From contig JBBDYG010000055.1 of assembly GCA_040901765.1 (NCBI GenBank), positions 1 to 31,389 on the forward strand: 31,389 nucleotides of DNA. Direction: 5' to 3'. Position numbers and translations under genes: made by a program. The notes below the pieces were generated by a model. It was not told the origin of the DNA. It did not search any database and worked only from the letters and a program-made list of their open reading frames with translations. Of the stretch, positions 1-9,200 are shown in pieces (within the stretch, counting starts at the first letter, position 1; each line of letters starts with the position of its first letter). Source of the stretch: JBBDYG01 sp040901765. Lineage in GTDB: Bacteria; Planctomycetota; Planctomycetia; Pirellulales; Lacipirellulaceae.

Positions 1-137
1 GGATCCAATCCGACTCGAACTACGCTTGTTTTGAAGGAGTTGTTCGACAAGGCCATTGCAAATTGCAAAATGAAAACGTTGCGGGCACAGCCTATGGTGT
101 GCCGACTAATAAGGCTCGATTAACCGGCAGCCAGCAA

Positions 138-1394
138 TTAACGCAGGAGCTTTCCAATCTGTGCGGCAAGCGCCGCAACCTGCGGGTCCAGATCGTGCAG
201 TGCCAATTCGTGCGTGAGGGTCAAGATTCTACGGTCGCGCGACGTGATGAGTGCCAAGATCGCCGCGCGGCGGACCGGGGGCGCTTCGTCCCGAGCAAGT
301 AACAGCAGCCAACTGGCCGCGTCGCGGCCCGATGACGTGAGCAACGTATCCACAAGCCCCAATCGGTCGGCCGGTCTCTGCGAAAGCGACGCGATGATCC
401 AATCGGATCGCACATCGCGAAAACCTCGCACCGCGAGCGCAAGTCGCAATGTCGCCAATCGCGCTTGGCGTTCGATCGGTCCTGCGACAGGCGGCATCAG
501 CGCGTGAACGAGCCACAGTCGCAATAGCTCGCGATCCGATGGCTCCATTTGCGGTGCTACAGCTTGCAGTTCGGCCGGCGTTGGCAGATTCGCGATGGGT
601 TCTGCCGCCACGGCAGGCGTGCTCCATCTCGCCTGCCAAGGAGCGTCCGCAGCCGGCGTCGCGGACGCGGCGAAGCCCGGCGTTGGCACAATCGGTTCTG
701 CGGGTTGAGCTTCCGACGACGATGATCGCTTGTCGCTTAGTGCGAACGCAGTCGCAAAGGAATCCTCGCCGACGACCGATTTCACCGGTTCCGTCTCTCG
801 CGGCAGGGCGAGGGAAGGCGATGGGGATTCATTCGTGACGACCTCAATCGCCGGCGGCTCGGCAAGTGGTCGATTTCTCGCAATGCGCGGTCGCGTCGCG
901 TCGAGTACGTCTTCGCAGCGAAGCACCAGCGGAGCGCGCTCGCCTTCTGGTATGCGGTCCGCGAGTTGTAGCAGGCGTTGGGCCATCCGGTGGGCCCAGA
1001 TCGGGTCGTGCGCAGGATGCTGCGTCGACGCGGCGGCGCTGGCGAGCGCCTCCGCGAGCTTTAAGAGCCGTCGGGCATAGTCGTCGCTTGTGGGCTGCAA
1101 GAAGTGCTCGCGTTGCCACTCACCCAACAATTGCTCGATCGCGCGCTGAGCCGCAGTGGATACTTCGCTCGGCGGCCCCAGCGCTGCTATGGACAAAGCA
1201 GGTAGGCCGTCCGAACCGACTCGCTCAAGCTCCCTGACGGCCCCTATTGCACGGGCGGAGTCGTTGCTGGCGACCTCCGCCGCCAATCCGCGAAGTAGCA
1301 AGCGATGGCTGATTTTTACGGCGCTTACACTGATGACAGCACTGCCAGCCAGTAGTGTCAACAGAGCGGCAGTTCGCCGTGGGGAAATCGACAT
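138..1394 (-). CDS. Membrane-anchored HEAT-repeat-like protein, function unknown
   Basis: The product has 418 residues. I place the start at the ATG at 1394 because the reading frame upstream of it runs through an intergenic palindrome, and GGAG lies about 8 bases before this ATG. Residues about 8-25 form a hydrophobic segment after a basic N-terminus, so the protein is probably anchored in the membrane or exported. A helical region rich in Ala, Leu and Arg follows (about 30-190), then a low-complexity Pro/Ala/Ser linker. The C-terminal 90 residues are helical, with a HEAT-like unit (PPVRRAAILALITS) and a similar final repeat. HEAT-like repeats generally act as protein-interaction scaffolds; nothing here shows an enzyme. 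It is divergent from the next gene, and no partner is evident. The gene is clear, the HEAT assignment is moderate, and the role is unknown. Confidence 0.75.
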   Translation of the reverse strand: MSISPRRTAALLTLLAGSAVISVSAVKISHRLLLRGLAAEVASNDSARAIGAVRELERVGSDGLPALSIAALGPPSEVSTAAQRAIEQLLGEWQREHFLQPTSDDYARRLLKLAEALASAAASTQHPAHDPIWAHRMAQRLLQLADRIPEGERAPLVLRCEDVLDATRPRIARNRPLAEPPAIEVVTNESPSPSLALPRETEPVKSVVGEDSFATAFALSDKRSSSSEAQPAEPIVPTPGFAASATPAADAPWQARWSTPAVAAEPIANLPTPAELQAVAPQMEPSDRELLRLWLVHALMPPVAGPIERQARLATLRLALAVRGFRDVRSDWIIASLSQRPADRLGLVDTLLTSSGRDAASWLLLLARDEAPPVRRAAILALITSRDRRILTLTHELALHDLDPQVAALAAQIGKLLR

Positions 1395-1437
1395 TGCTGC
1401 GCTCCGGTCGTCGTTCCTGGCTTTGGGCGTGGGAGTG

Positions 1438-1548
1438 AGAAGGGCAGGATTCAGGATGCAGGATTCGGGGGTCAGGGAAAATGCAACTTCGGCTTCACCG
1501 CATTTCTTTCCCTGCCCCCCCCGCATCCTGCATCCTTCCCCCTTCTCT
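1438..1548. repeat. Long imperfect inverted repeat between divergent genes
   Basis: The arms at about 1438-1484 and 1500-1548 are near complements. The left arm is built of GGATTCAGGATGCAGGATTC-like units and a GGGGGTCAGGGAAA segment; the right arm reads TTTCCCTG, a C-run, then GCATCCTGCATCC. A short loop with CTTCGG lies between them. The repeat sits in the shared upstream region of two divergent genes. A relative of the same family (GGGGTCAGG and CCTGACCCC) lies at 3101-3175. Confidence 0.7.
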
Positions 1549-1725
1549 GCGGCATTTTGGAGAAGCGCCGTAGCCGAGGCAAGGTCAATCCACCGTGCCG
1601 CGCGGCTTGCGGGGAATTGACTGACGGCGAGTGGCAATTCACGCCGAAAAAACTTTGGAATCGGCAAGCTTTGACATTTACGCGCGCCGCGGGTTTGCCC
1701 GCCGCACGACGTGAAGGGGGACTCC

Positions 1726-2613
1726 ATGGCGGCAATCGGTGCTCGGCCCTCTGCGGCGCGGCTTACGCCGCTGATGCTGGCGATGCTAGTGGTGTCCGCG
1801 CCACTTGAGGCGGCCGGACCCATGGACGCGACCACTAGCGATGCCGCCCGGCGCGAAGCCGAGCAGGCGATTCCCTGGCGGGAGCTTGACGTGCATCAGC
1901 GCCGGCTTGTGCAGCACGTGGTCCGCAACACCAGCATCTATCGTCGCTTGCCCACGCGCGTGTTCCCGTGCGACCCCGAAGTGTTTACGTTCCTCGCGCA
2001 GCATCCGGAAGTAGTCGTCGATACCTGGAATGTGCTGGGCATCAGCAAACTCGCGCTCGACCGGGCCTCGGCCGAAGAGTTTCGCGTGGTCGATGGCATG
2101 GGCTCGACCGGGAGCCTCAAATACCTGTACGCACATTGGAGCCCCGACGCGCGGAATTTGGCCGTGGCGTACGCGGAAGGAACTTATGACGGCAAACCAC
2201 TCACGCGACCTGTAAAGGCGCAGTGCCTGCTGCTGCTGCGTTCCGGGTCGACCGTGGAAACCGACGGGCGGAGCTTTGTCACCGCGCGGCTCGATACGTT
2301 TATCTACATCGATCGGGCGGGAGTGGAACTGGTCGCCAAGACGATCCAGCCGATCTTGGGCGCGACCGCCGATCATAACTTTGTTGAGACGATGAAGTTC
2401 ACCGGCAACGTGTCGCGCACGGCGCAACAGAACCCCGCAGGGATGGAGCGGCTCGCGAGTCAACTTCCCAAGATCGACGCCGCCACGCGCAACGAGCTGA
2501 TTGCCGTCTGCCACCGCGCCGCCGAACGCCACGCCACGTTGCAGCAACAACGGCAAGCGGCGGCCTCCCCGCAGGTGCGGCCCGTCTCGCTGATCGAAAG
2601 CGCCGCGCGCTAG
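1726..2613 (+). CDS. Secreted protein of unknown function
   Basis: The product has 295 residues. An AAGGGGG ribosome-binding site at 1713-1719 lies six bases before the ATG at 1726, so I prefer it over the in-frame GTG at 1711. Residues about 10-28 form a signal peptide (hydrophobic LTPLMLAMLVVSA, then an Ala-rich cleavage region). The mature part is mixed alpha/beta, with no catalytic motif that I recognise. It has segments such as WNVLGISKLALDR and FVTARLDTFIYIDRAGVELVAKT, and a Gln/Ala-rich C-terminal helix. The style resembles conserved secreted proteins of unknown function in planctomycetes, but I cannot name a family. It is monocistronic and followed by a repeat block. The gene is well supported; its function is not known. 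Confidence 0.8.
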   Translation: MAAIGARPSAARLTPLMLAMLVVSAPLEAAGPMDATTSDAARREAEQAIPWRELDVHQRRLVQHVVRNTSIYRRLPTRVFPCDPEVFTFLAQHPEVVVDTWNVLGISKLALDRASAEEFRVVDGMGSTGSLKYLYAHWSPDARNLAVAYAEGTYDGKPLTRPVKAQCLLLLRSGSTVETDGRSFVTARLDTFIYIDRAGVELVAKTIQPILGATADHNFVETMKFTGNVSRTAQQNPAGMERLASQLPKIDAATRNELIAVCHRAAERHATLQQQRQAAASPQVRPVSLIESAAR

Positions 2614-2638
2614 CCGATCACTCCGCTCGAGACGCCGA

Positions 2639-2707
2639 TTTCTACACCGAAGGCGTTGCACCCCATAGCCCAGGGTCGCCCGCGTAGCGGCGCACCCTGG
2701 GGCTAGA
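2639..2707 (+). repeat. Intergenic repeat copy A (GCACCCTGGG family)
   Basis: The unit begins with CTACACCGAAGGCGTT and continues to an internal palindrome whose arms are TAGCCCAGGGT (from 2666) and ACCCTGGGGCTA (to 2705). A second copy lies in the opposite orientation at 2938-3014. It is non-coding in any convincing frame. Confidence 0.75.
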
Positions 2708-2741
2708 ACGAATTGCAGCAACTGTTTAGCGGATTGAAGTC

Positions 2742-2813
2742 GTAGCGGAATTCGTGAGAATTCCGTTGCGTCGGTACGACGTTGCATGGCGGAATTCTCA
2801 CGAATTCCGCTAC
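2742..2813. repeat. Perfect 24-bp inverted repeat with EcoRI-like cores
   Basis: The arms at 2742-2765 and 2790-2813 are exact reverse complements over 24 bases. Each contains GGAATTCGTGAGAATTCC or its complement, which is itself partly palindromic. The spacer is 24 bases. The transcript would fold into a long hairpin. There is no T-run, so this is a mobile-type palindromic repeat rather than a standard terminator. Confidence 0.85.
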
Positions 2814-2937
2814 TTGCATCCCGTCCGCCTTCATTCGGCTGAACTGTTACGAATTGCAATGTCTACCCCAATGGGGTTGCACCACTGCGAATTCAAAGGG
2901 CATCGCCCACGGGTGTAAACGCCTTCGGCGGAAGCGG

Positions 2938-3014
2938 CGCGTGGCCCCGATGACCCAGGGTGCGCCGCGGACGGCGACCCGGGGCTTTGGAGTTGAACAC
3001 CTTCGGTGTAGAGA
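2938..3014 (-). repeat. Intergenic repeat copy B, inverted relative to copy A
   Basis: Read on the minus strand, this starts CTACACCGAAGGTGTT and runs on to GCGCACCCTGGG, matching the copy at 2639-2707 with scattered differences. Together with the 24-bp palindrome between them, the two copies make the gene-free stretch 2614-3200 almost entirely repeat. An apparent small reading frame on the plus strand here is a translation of the repeat, and I do not call it. Confidence 0.7.
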
Positions 3015-3100
3015 GCCGCTCGATTATTAGCAATTAGCTGGAATTGCGAAAGTTACTTTGCATTATCCCTAAGCGTCAGCAGCCGCTCTCGGGTATGATC

Positions 3101-3175
3101 AGGGGTCAGGGATCGATACGCGGCAATGCCGCAATTGCATTTCCCCGACCCCCTGACTCCTGAATCCTGACCCCT
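3101..3175. repeat. Inverted repeat of the GGGGTCAGG/CCTGACCCC family
   Basis: AGGGGTCAGG at 3101-3110 pairs exactly with CCTGACCCCT at 3166-3175. Inside is a smaller GCGGCA/TGCCGC hairpin near 3120-3132. The element lies just upstream of the hydrolase start at 3201 and resembles the element at 1438-1548. It may affect the 5' leader of the next gene, but nothing shows that directly. Confidence 0.6.
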
Positions 3176-3200
3176 CTCCCAGACCATTGGAGATCTATCC

Positions 3201-4622
3201 GTGCGACCTTGGATTGCTTTAATAACGCTGTCTTTATTGATTACGAGCGCTGCTGCGAAGCCTCCCGTGACGGCCGAATCGACGCCGCTCGACGAGTACC
3301 TCGAGGCGCCCGACACGCTTTACAAGTGGGAGCTGGTGCAGTCGATCGAGGGCAACTCGTCGAAAACCTGCGTCATTCGCCTTACTTCCCAGGCGTGGCT
3401 TAGCGAGAACGAAGTTGACCGCCCGGTTTGGGAACACTGGCTGGTGGTCGTCAAGCCGAACACGCTGAAGACGAATAAGGCCTTTCTGGTGGTGTCAGGG
3501 AGCGATAACAACCGCCCCGCGCCCGATAGCGCCAATGCGGTCGTCTCTCGGATCGCCGAAGCGACCGGCAGCATCGTTGCCGAGCTGCGGATGGTGCCCA
3601 ATCAGCCGCTGATGTTTCACGGCGATGGTACGCCCCGCAAGGAGGACGACCTCATCGGCTACGGCTGGAACCAATTCCTGGAGACCGGCAACCCCCTCTG
3701 GCTGCCGCGGCTGCCGATGGTCAAGAGCGTGGCCCGGGCGATGGATTGCATCCAGGAGTGGTCCGAACAAGAAGGATCGAAGGTCGATAAGTTCGTGGTG
3801 GCCGGCGCGTCGAAACGTGGCTGGACGACCTGGATGATCGGTGCCACGGATCCCCGCGTCGAGGCGATCGTGCCGATCGTCATCGACGTGGTGAACGTGG
3901 ACCAGACGATGCGCCACCACGCGGCCGTGTACGGGTTCTGGGCCAAAGCGGTTGGGAACTACTATCAGCACAACATCTTGCAGCGGCCCGAGCACCCGCG
4001 GATGCGCGACCTCCACCGCATCGAAGATCCGTACTACTATCTCGATCGGCTAACGATGCCCAAGTACATCGTTAACGGCAGCGGAGACCAATTCTTTTGC
4101 CCCGACTCGTCGCAGTTCTACTTCGACGACCTGAAGGGCGAGAAGCACTTGCGGTATGTCCCCAATACCGACCACGGGGTCGATAAGAGCATCGACGCGG
4201 TGACGAGCATTCTCGCGTTCTACCAAATGCTCATTTCCGGCACGCCGCGACCCAATCCCACTTGGACGTTCGAACCCGACGGATCGATCCACGTCCAGAG
4301 CGACACGCCGCCGCAGCGGGTCACGCTGTGGCAAGCCCACAATCCCGAGGCCCGCGACTTCCGCCTCGCCACAATTGGCCCGGCGTACAAGAGCACGGAA
4401 CTGACACCCGAAGCGGACGGTTCGTGGATCGCCCCCGTAATAACTCCCGAGAAGGGTTGGACGGCCGCGTTCGTCGAGCTCTCGTACGATTCGGGCGGCG
4501 CGTTCCCGTTCAAGGTCTCAACTTCAGTCCAAGTGCTGCCAAAGACGCGGCCTTTCGAAGGCGTTGCGCTGGAAACCATCAAGTACGAGCCGGAAGTCGC
4601 CGCGGCTGCCGCGGGGAAATAA
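3201..4622 (+). CDS. PhoPQ-activated pathogenicity-related (PqaA-type) secreted hydrolase
   Basis: The product has 473 residues. The GTG start is preceded by GGAGA at about 8 bases. A signal peptide covers about residues 1-19, ending AAA-KPP. The body matches the PhoPQ_related family, which has an alpha/beta-hydrolase fold. The probable nucleophile elbow is GASKRGW with Ser204, the likely acid is Asp296 in NGSGDQFF, and the likely base is His325 in NTDHGVD. The Trp- and Pro-rich tail from about residue 345 looks like a beta-sandwich domain. The name comes from a Salmonella PhoP/PhoQ-regulated gene; the substrate is generally unknown, and nothing here suggests pathogenicity. It converges with the DUF1501 gene, with 8 bases between them, and is probably monocistronic. 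Family assignment is confident; the triad is inferred from motifs alone. Confidence 0.88.
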   Translation: MRPWIALITLSLLITSAAAKPPVTAESTPLDEYLEAPDTLYKWELVQSIEGNSSKTCVIRLTSQAWLSENEVDRPVWEHWLVVVKPNTLKTNKAFLVVSGSDNNRPAPDSANAVVSRIAEATGSIVAELRMVPNQPLMFHGDGTPRKEDDLIGYGWNQFLETGNPLWLPRLPMVKSVARAMDCIQEWSEQEGSKVDKFVVAGASKRGWTTWMIGATDPRVEAIVPIVIDVVNVDQTMRHHAAVYGFWAKAVGNYYQHNILQRPEHPRMRDLHRIEDPYYYLDRLTMPKYIVNGSGDQFFCPDSSQFYFDDLKGEKHLRYVPNTDHGVDKSIDAVTSILAFYQMLISGTPRPNPTWTFEPDGSIHVQSDTPPQRVTLWQAHNPEARDFRLATIGPAYKSTELTPEADGSWIAPVITPEKGWTAAFVELSYDSGGAFPFKVSTSVQVLPKTRPFEGVALETIKYEPEVAAAAAGK

Positions 4623-4630
4623 ATGACCAG

Positions 4631-6040
4631 TCACGCGATGATTGCCCGAACCACTTCGCCATGCACATCGGTCAGCCGCATATCCCGCCCGCCGAAGCGG
4701 AAGGTGAGCCGCGTGTGGTCAAGGCCCAGCAGATTCAATAACGTGGCGTGCAAGTCGTAGATCGTCGTGCGGTTTTCGACGACTCGGTAACCATATTCAT
4801 CGGTAGCGCCATAAGTGATGCCGGGGCGAGCGCCGCCGCCGGCCAGCCAGATGGTGAATCCGAAGGGGTTGTGATCGCGGCCGTCGGAACCTTGAGCGAA
4901 CGGCGTGCGGCCGAATTCACCGGCCCACACCACGAGCGTCTCGTCGAGTAATCCGCGCGCGGCAAGGTCTTCGAGCAGTGCGGCGATCGGCTGATCGACC
5001 ATGAGCGCGTTTTCAGAATGGTTCTTCAACAGGTTGCCGTGGGCGTCCCAGCGGTCGTTGCCTTCGGTCCGGGGGCAGGTTAGCTCGATGCACCGCACGC
5101 CGCGTTCGATCATCCGCCGGGCAAGCAAACACTCGCGGGCGAAAATGCGGGTCGGCTCGAAGGAGTGATCGAGGCCGTAGAGCCGCTGCAGGTATGCCGG
5201 TTCGTCGTCGAGGTTCGCCAGTTCCGGCACGGCGGTTTGCATGCGGTAAGCCAGTTCATAGTTAGCAATGGCGCTTTCAATCGCGTCGGCGTGTCCGAAG
5301 CGCTCCGCGCAAAGCTGGTCAAGTTCCGAGAGCAGGCACCGCTGCCGGGCTTTTTTGTCCGCGCCATCGCCGGCAGGCGAGCTTAAGTTGGCGACGGGCA
5401 CGGCTTGCGGTTTGAAGAGCGTCGCTTGATGCCGAGCGGAAAGGAAGCCCGCGGAAAAATTCTCCAGCCCACCGCTCGGAATCAAACCGCCATTGATTAC
5501 CGCGAAGGCGGGCAGATCGCTCGCTTCGCTGCCCAGCCCGTAGCTGAGCCAAGCGCCCATGCTGGGCCGGCCCGCCTGGCCAAGCCCGGTATGGAGAAAA
5601 TAATTGGCCGTGTTGTGCTCGGAAAAATCGCTGACCATGCTCCGCACCACGGCCAGCCGATCGGCGCAGCGAGCGACGTGAGGGAACAGTTCACTGACCC
5701 ACAGCCCCGACTCGCCGTGCTGGGCGAACTTCCACGGGCAGCCGAAGATCGTGCCGACGTTGTTGAACTGCGTCGGCTCGCGCTTCGCGGTAAAAGGCTG
5801 GCCATGCTCGCGGTTGAGCCGCGGCTTAGGGTCGAACGAATCGACCTGCGACACGCCGCCGTCCATGTAGAGAAAAATAATGTGCTTGGCCCGCGGCGTG
5901 TGGTGCGTGGCAAGCGCCGAGCCAGCCAGCGAATCGCGGTCCATCAGCGCCGCGAGCGCGATCGACCCGAACCCCCCCGCGCAGCGGCCAAGCATCGCGC
6001 GACGAGTCAGCGGATCAGGTTGAAAGCGATGGCAGTGCAT
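4631..6040 (-). CDS. DUF1501 family protein, exported
   Basis: The product has 469 residues. I chose the ATG at 6040, which gives an N-terminus with a twin-arginine-like signal (LTRRAMLGRCAGGFG at about 11-25), as is usual for this family. Then come HIIFLYMDGGVSQVDSFDPK, typical of the alkaline-phosphatase/sulfatase-like DUF1501 fold, and later WAGEFGRTPFAQ, GRDHNPFGF and a C-terminal HATLLNLLGLDHTRLTFRFGGRD. DUF1501 proteins are abundant in planctomycetes and nearly always follow a DUF1549/DUF1553 gene, exactly as here, where the PSD1 gene lies upstream on the same strand. A role in degrading complex, perhaps sulfated, polysaccharides is often suggested but not established. The 190-base gap between the two genes is filled by a nested palindrome. 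Family call is very confident; activity is unknown. Confidence 0.93.
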   Translation of the reverse strand: MHCHRFQPDPLTRRAMLGRCAGGFGSIALAALMDRDSLAGSALATHHTPRAKHIIFLYMDGGVSQVDSFDPKPRLNREHGQPFTAKREPTQFNNVGTIFGCPWKFAQHGESGLWVSELFPHVARCADRLAVVRSMVSDFSEHNTANYFLHTGLGQAGRPSMGAWLSYGLGSEASDLPAFAVINGGLIPSGGLENFSAGFLSARHQATLFKPQAVPVANLSSPAGDGADKKARQRCLLSELDQLCAERFGHADAIESAIANYELAYRMQTAVPELANLDDEPAYLQRLYGLDHSFEPTRIFARECLLARRMIERGVRCIELTCPRTEGNDRWDAHGNLLKNHSENALMVDQPIAALLEDLAARGLLDETLVVWAGEFGRTPFAQGSDGRDHNPFGFTIWLAGGGARPGITYGATDEYGYRVVENRTTIYDLHATLLNLLGLDHTRLTFRFGGRDMRLTDVHGEVVRAIIA

Positions 6041-6063
6041 AGTCGGACAGTGAGAACGCAAAT

Positions 6064-6220
6064 CACCACGGAGTCACGGAGAACACGGCGAAGTGAAATA
6101 CTTGGAACCGCGAATGAACGCTAATCGGCGCTAATAAAATTCTGGAATCGCTTTTTATTGAAAGCATTAGCGTCAATTAGCGGTTCCGTTCTTCTCCGTG
6201 TCCTCTGGGCCTCCGTGGTG
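6064..6220. repeat. Nested double palindrome between PSD1 and DUF1501 genes
   Basis: The outer arms, CACCACGGAGTCACGGAGAA (from 6064) and TTCTCCGTGTCCTCTGGGCC followed by TCCGTGGTG (to 6220), are near complements. An inner pair nests within them: GGAACCGCGAATGAACGCTA (from 6104) against TTAGCGTCAATTAGCGGTTC (from 6167). The centre is an AT-rich loop. The whole gap between two genes expected to be co-transcribed folds into one long hairpin, so it could modulate the relative expression of the downstream DUF1501 gene. Confidence 0.75.
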
Positions 6221-6230
6221 AGTGGATTGG

Positions 6231-9200
6231 CTACCGCAGATAAACGAACTCTTTCACATTAAACAACGTCAAGCAGACTTGTTTCCAGGCGGCGATGTGG
6301 TCTCCGCGCGGCGTTGCTTCGCTCGTTGACTCGCTCAAAAACCTACGGATTTGCGCCGCCTCGCCCACTTCCGGTTCTCGTGCGAAGGCCGTTAAGTAAG
6401 CCGCGGCGATCCGCTCTTCATCGGTTGGGTGTTGCTCGATCAGCGCCCTGGCCCACACTTCCGCTTGCTGATGCACGAGCGGGTCGTTAAGCAAAATAAG
6501 CGGCTGCGCCGGCGAGTTGCTCCCGTGCCGCGCGCCGACTGCGGTGGCCGGCGGTGGCTTATCGAACGCCGTCAGGAAGTGGCTCATCGCATTCCGACGA
6601 ACTTCGAGGTAGATGCTTCGGCGGCGGTCGCCATCGAACGGCCCGCTCTTCTCGGGGCTGCGATGATCGCGCATAAAGTCGGTGATGTGCGCGGGAACGC
6701 TGGCGCCGCCCGCTTTCCGATCGAGATTCCCGGCGACCGCCAACAGCGCATCGCGGACCGCTTCGGCCGGTAGCCGTCGGATTCGCGCCGAATGGAGCCA
6801 GCGGTTGGCCGGATCGCGCGCCACGGCGTCTGCGTCCGCCGTGCTTGTCATGCGATAGGTGCTCGAGAGAACCATGCGGCGAATGAGTTGCTTCGTGTCC
6901 CAGCCATTTCCCATGAACTCCGCCGCCAGGTAATCGAGCAGCTCCGGATGGGTCGGCAGCTCGCCCAACACGCCGAAATTATCGACCGTGGGGACGATGC
7001 CGCGGCCAAATAAATGGTGCCAGACACGGTTCACGAACACCCTTGCCGTGAGAGGATTATCTACCGCGACGAGTTGTTCGGCGAGTTGCATCCTCCCACT
7101 GCCGTGGACCTGGGAGTCACTCTCGCCATCGAGCGCTTCGAGGAATCTCCGCTGCGTTAGCGCGGGGTCAAGCCGCTTATGGCTGCCTCGCAAGTGAATG
7201 TGCTCATCCACTCCGTTGGCATCGAGCATCGCACCGGCCCAAACCGGCTCGGGAATCTGCGATTCAAGCTCCGTATGCCGGCGCACGAACTCGGCGGCAA
7301 CGGATTCATATGCGGCGGCCGCGCCTGCTGAAACAGGCGGCAACACGTCTTCATGCGCCAGCAGCCAGTTAACCAACTCCGCCGCGCCGCGATCGGCGAC
7401 GCCCGCCTCCACTGCGGCAAGCGCGCGGCGGAAAGCCTCGGCGGTGGCCGCTGCGCTACTCGGCAGATCGCGCGCAGCCAGCTCGTGCAGCACTTGCAGC
7501 AGAAACTCGTTCGCCGCTTGCGTCTTCGCGGGCTTCACCTCCGCGAACCGTACCTCAAACAACTCAAACTCACTCTGCGGCGCGAATTCCACATGCGCTC
7601 GGTGCCCGATATAGTCGGCCAGATTGTGGCAGAACCACGCTTCACCACCGGCCGAATCGAGTTGTTGTTTCAACACGCCGTGGAGCGGGCCTTCGACCGT
7701 GCGGTGGGAATCGACCGCCGCAAAAACAGCCGCCTTGCCGCGGTACCGGTACCACAGCTTGCCCGCCGGAATCGTAAATGTCGGCGTGCGGTAATAGCCG
7801 GTAAACTTGTGGCTCAGTGTCCCAGCGCGGGCAGCCGGCTCCGAGGCAATCGACGAGATTGGTTGTATGCTGTCCGCTCGTAGCAGGACATCACCGACGG
7901 CGACGGGGGCTGGCCCGAACGCGAAGCCGCTGGTGATCCAATCGCTACGCTGCGAGAAATCGACGAGTGGTGAGACTGGCATCAGCTTCGCCACGCCCTT
8001 CGCGGACTCAGGGCGTGCCACCCAAGCCACTTCGCGTAGAGGAAACGCAATTTCAACGTCAGCAACCAGCGCGAGTGGATGATTCGGATCCTGCACCGCC
8101 CTTTCGATTTCCGCTCGCAACGGTGCGTCGGCGGCCGAAGGGCGTTGCAGCGCCGCGACCAGCGCCGCCGGAAATTCGTCCAGCCGCAGCCGAGTCCGTT
8201 GCGCGAACAGCGCGAATAGTTGCGCACCGGCCGACTCGTGCAATTCGCTCAGCTCTTGGGCAAGTTTTTCCACTCGCAACGGCTCGGCGACGTTCGCCAA
8301 CTGATAACTGCTGCTCTGCAAGAAACCGCACAGCGCATAGTAGTCCGCCGTGGAGATGGCGTCGAATTTGTGGTCGTGACACCGCGCGCAGGCAATCGTC
8401 AGCCCCAGAAACGCTTTGCCAAAGGTATCGATCTGGTTATCGATGCGGTCCGCTTCGTCGCCGCGAATATCGACGGGGCTATGCGTGGCTTCGCCCAAGT
8501 GCCAAAACGCGGTTCCTTGGATCGACTGATTCGCGCCGGTCGCTCGATCTACCCGCGGAGGCCAAATCAGATCGCCGGCAATGTGCTCCCGCACAAACTG
8601 GTCGAACGGCACGTTCTGGTTGAAAGCGCAAATCACGTAATCGCGATACCGCCAGCTATGCGTGATGGGGAAATCGTTTTCGTGCCCTTTTGTCTCGGCA
8701 TAGCGCATCACGTCGAGCCAGTGCTGCCCCCAGCACTCGCCGAAGGCGGTGCTCGAAAGCAGCCGGTCGACCACCGTTTCGTAAGCCGTCGCCGATTCGT
8801 CGGCGAGGAAGTCGGCGATTTCTTGCCGTGTCGGCGGAAGGCCCGTAAGGTCGAACGTCACTCGCCGCAGCCAGGTGTTGCGATCCGCCGGTTCAGCCGA
8901 CGCAATGCCTTCTCTCTCGAGCCGATGGCGAACGAAGCGGTCGATTGCATCGCGCGGCCAATCGGTGCGTCCCACCTCGGGTGGCTCGCGCCGCTCGATC
9001 GGCTGCCAAGCCCAATGGGCCGCGCGACGCGATTCAAGATCGAATTCCGCACTGGCTGGTTTTGCTGTTCCCGTCGTATCATCATCGGGCGCCGGTGCGC
9101 CGGCCGCGATCCAGCGGGCGAGCGTATCGATCTCCGCCTGCGGCAGCTTGCTATCGGGAGGCATTTGCAGGTCGGCGTCCTCGTAGCCGATCGCCTGAAG

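Noticed and set aside
1..6. GGATCC at the very start, suggesting a cloning boundary
   Set aside because: A BamHI site at the edge may reflect clone construction but is a six-base coincidence that cannot be tested here.
2742..2813. The 24-bp palindrome as an intrinsic terminator
   Set aside because: No T-run on either strand, and the sequence looks like a dispersed repeat rather than a terminator.
2782..3030. An 82-residue reading frame in the repeat block
   Set aside because: It is a translation of repeat copy B and the 24-bp palindrome; it has no protein-like composition.
4742..6124. Long plus-strand frames opposite the DUF1501 gene, and similar frames opposite the amidohydrolase and PSD1 genes
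   Set aside because: They are antisense shadows produced by high GC; the minus-strand products match known families throughout.
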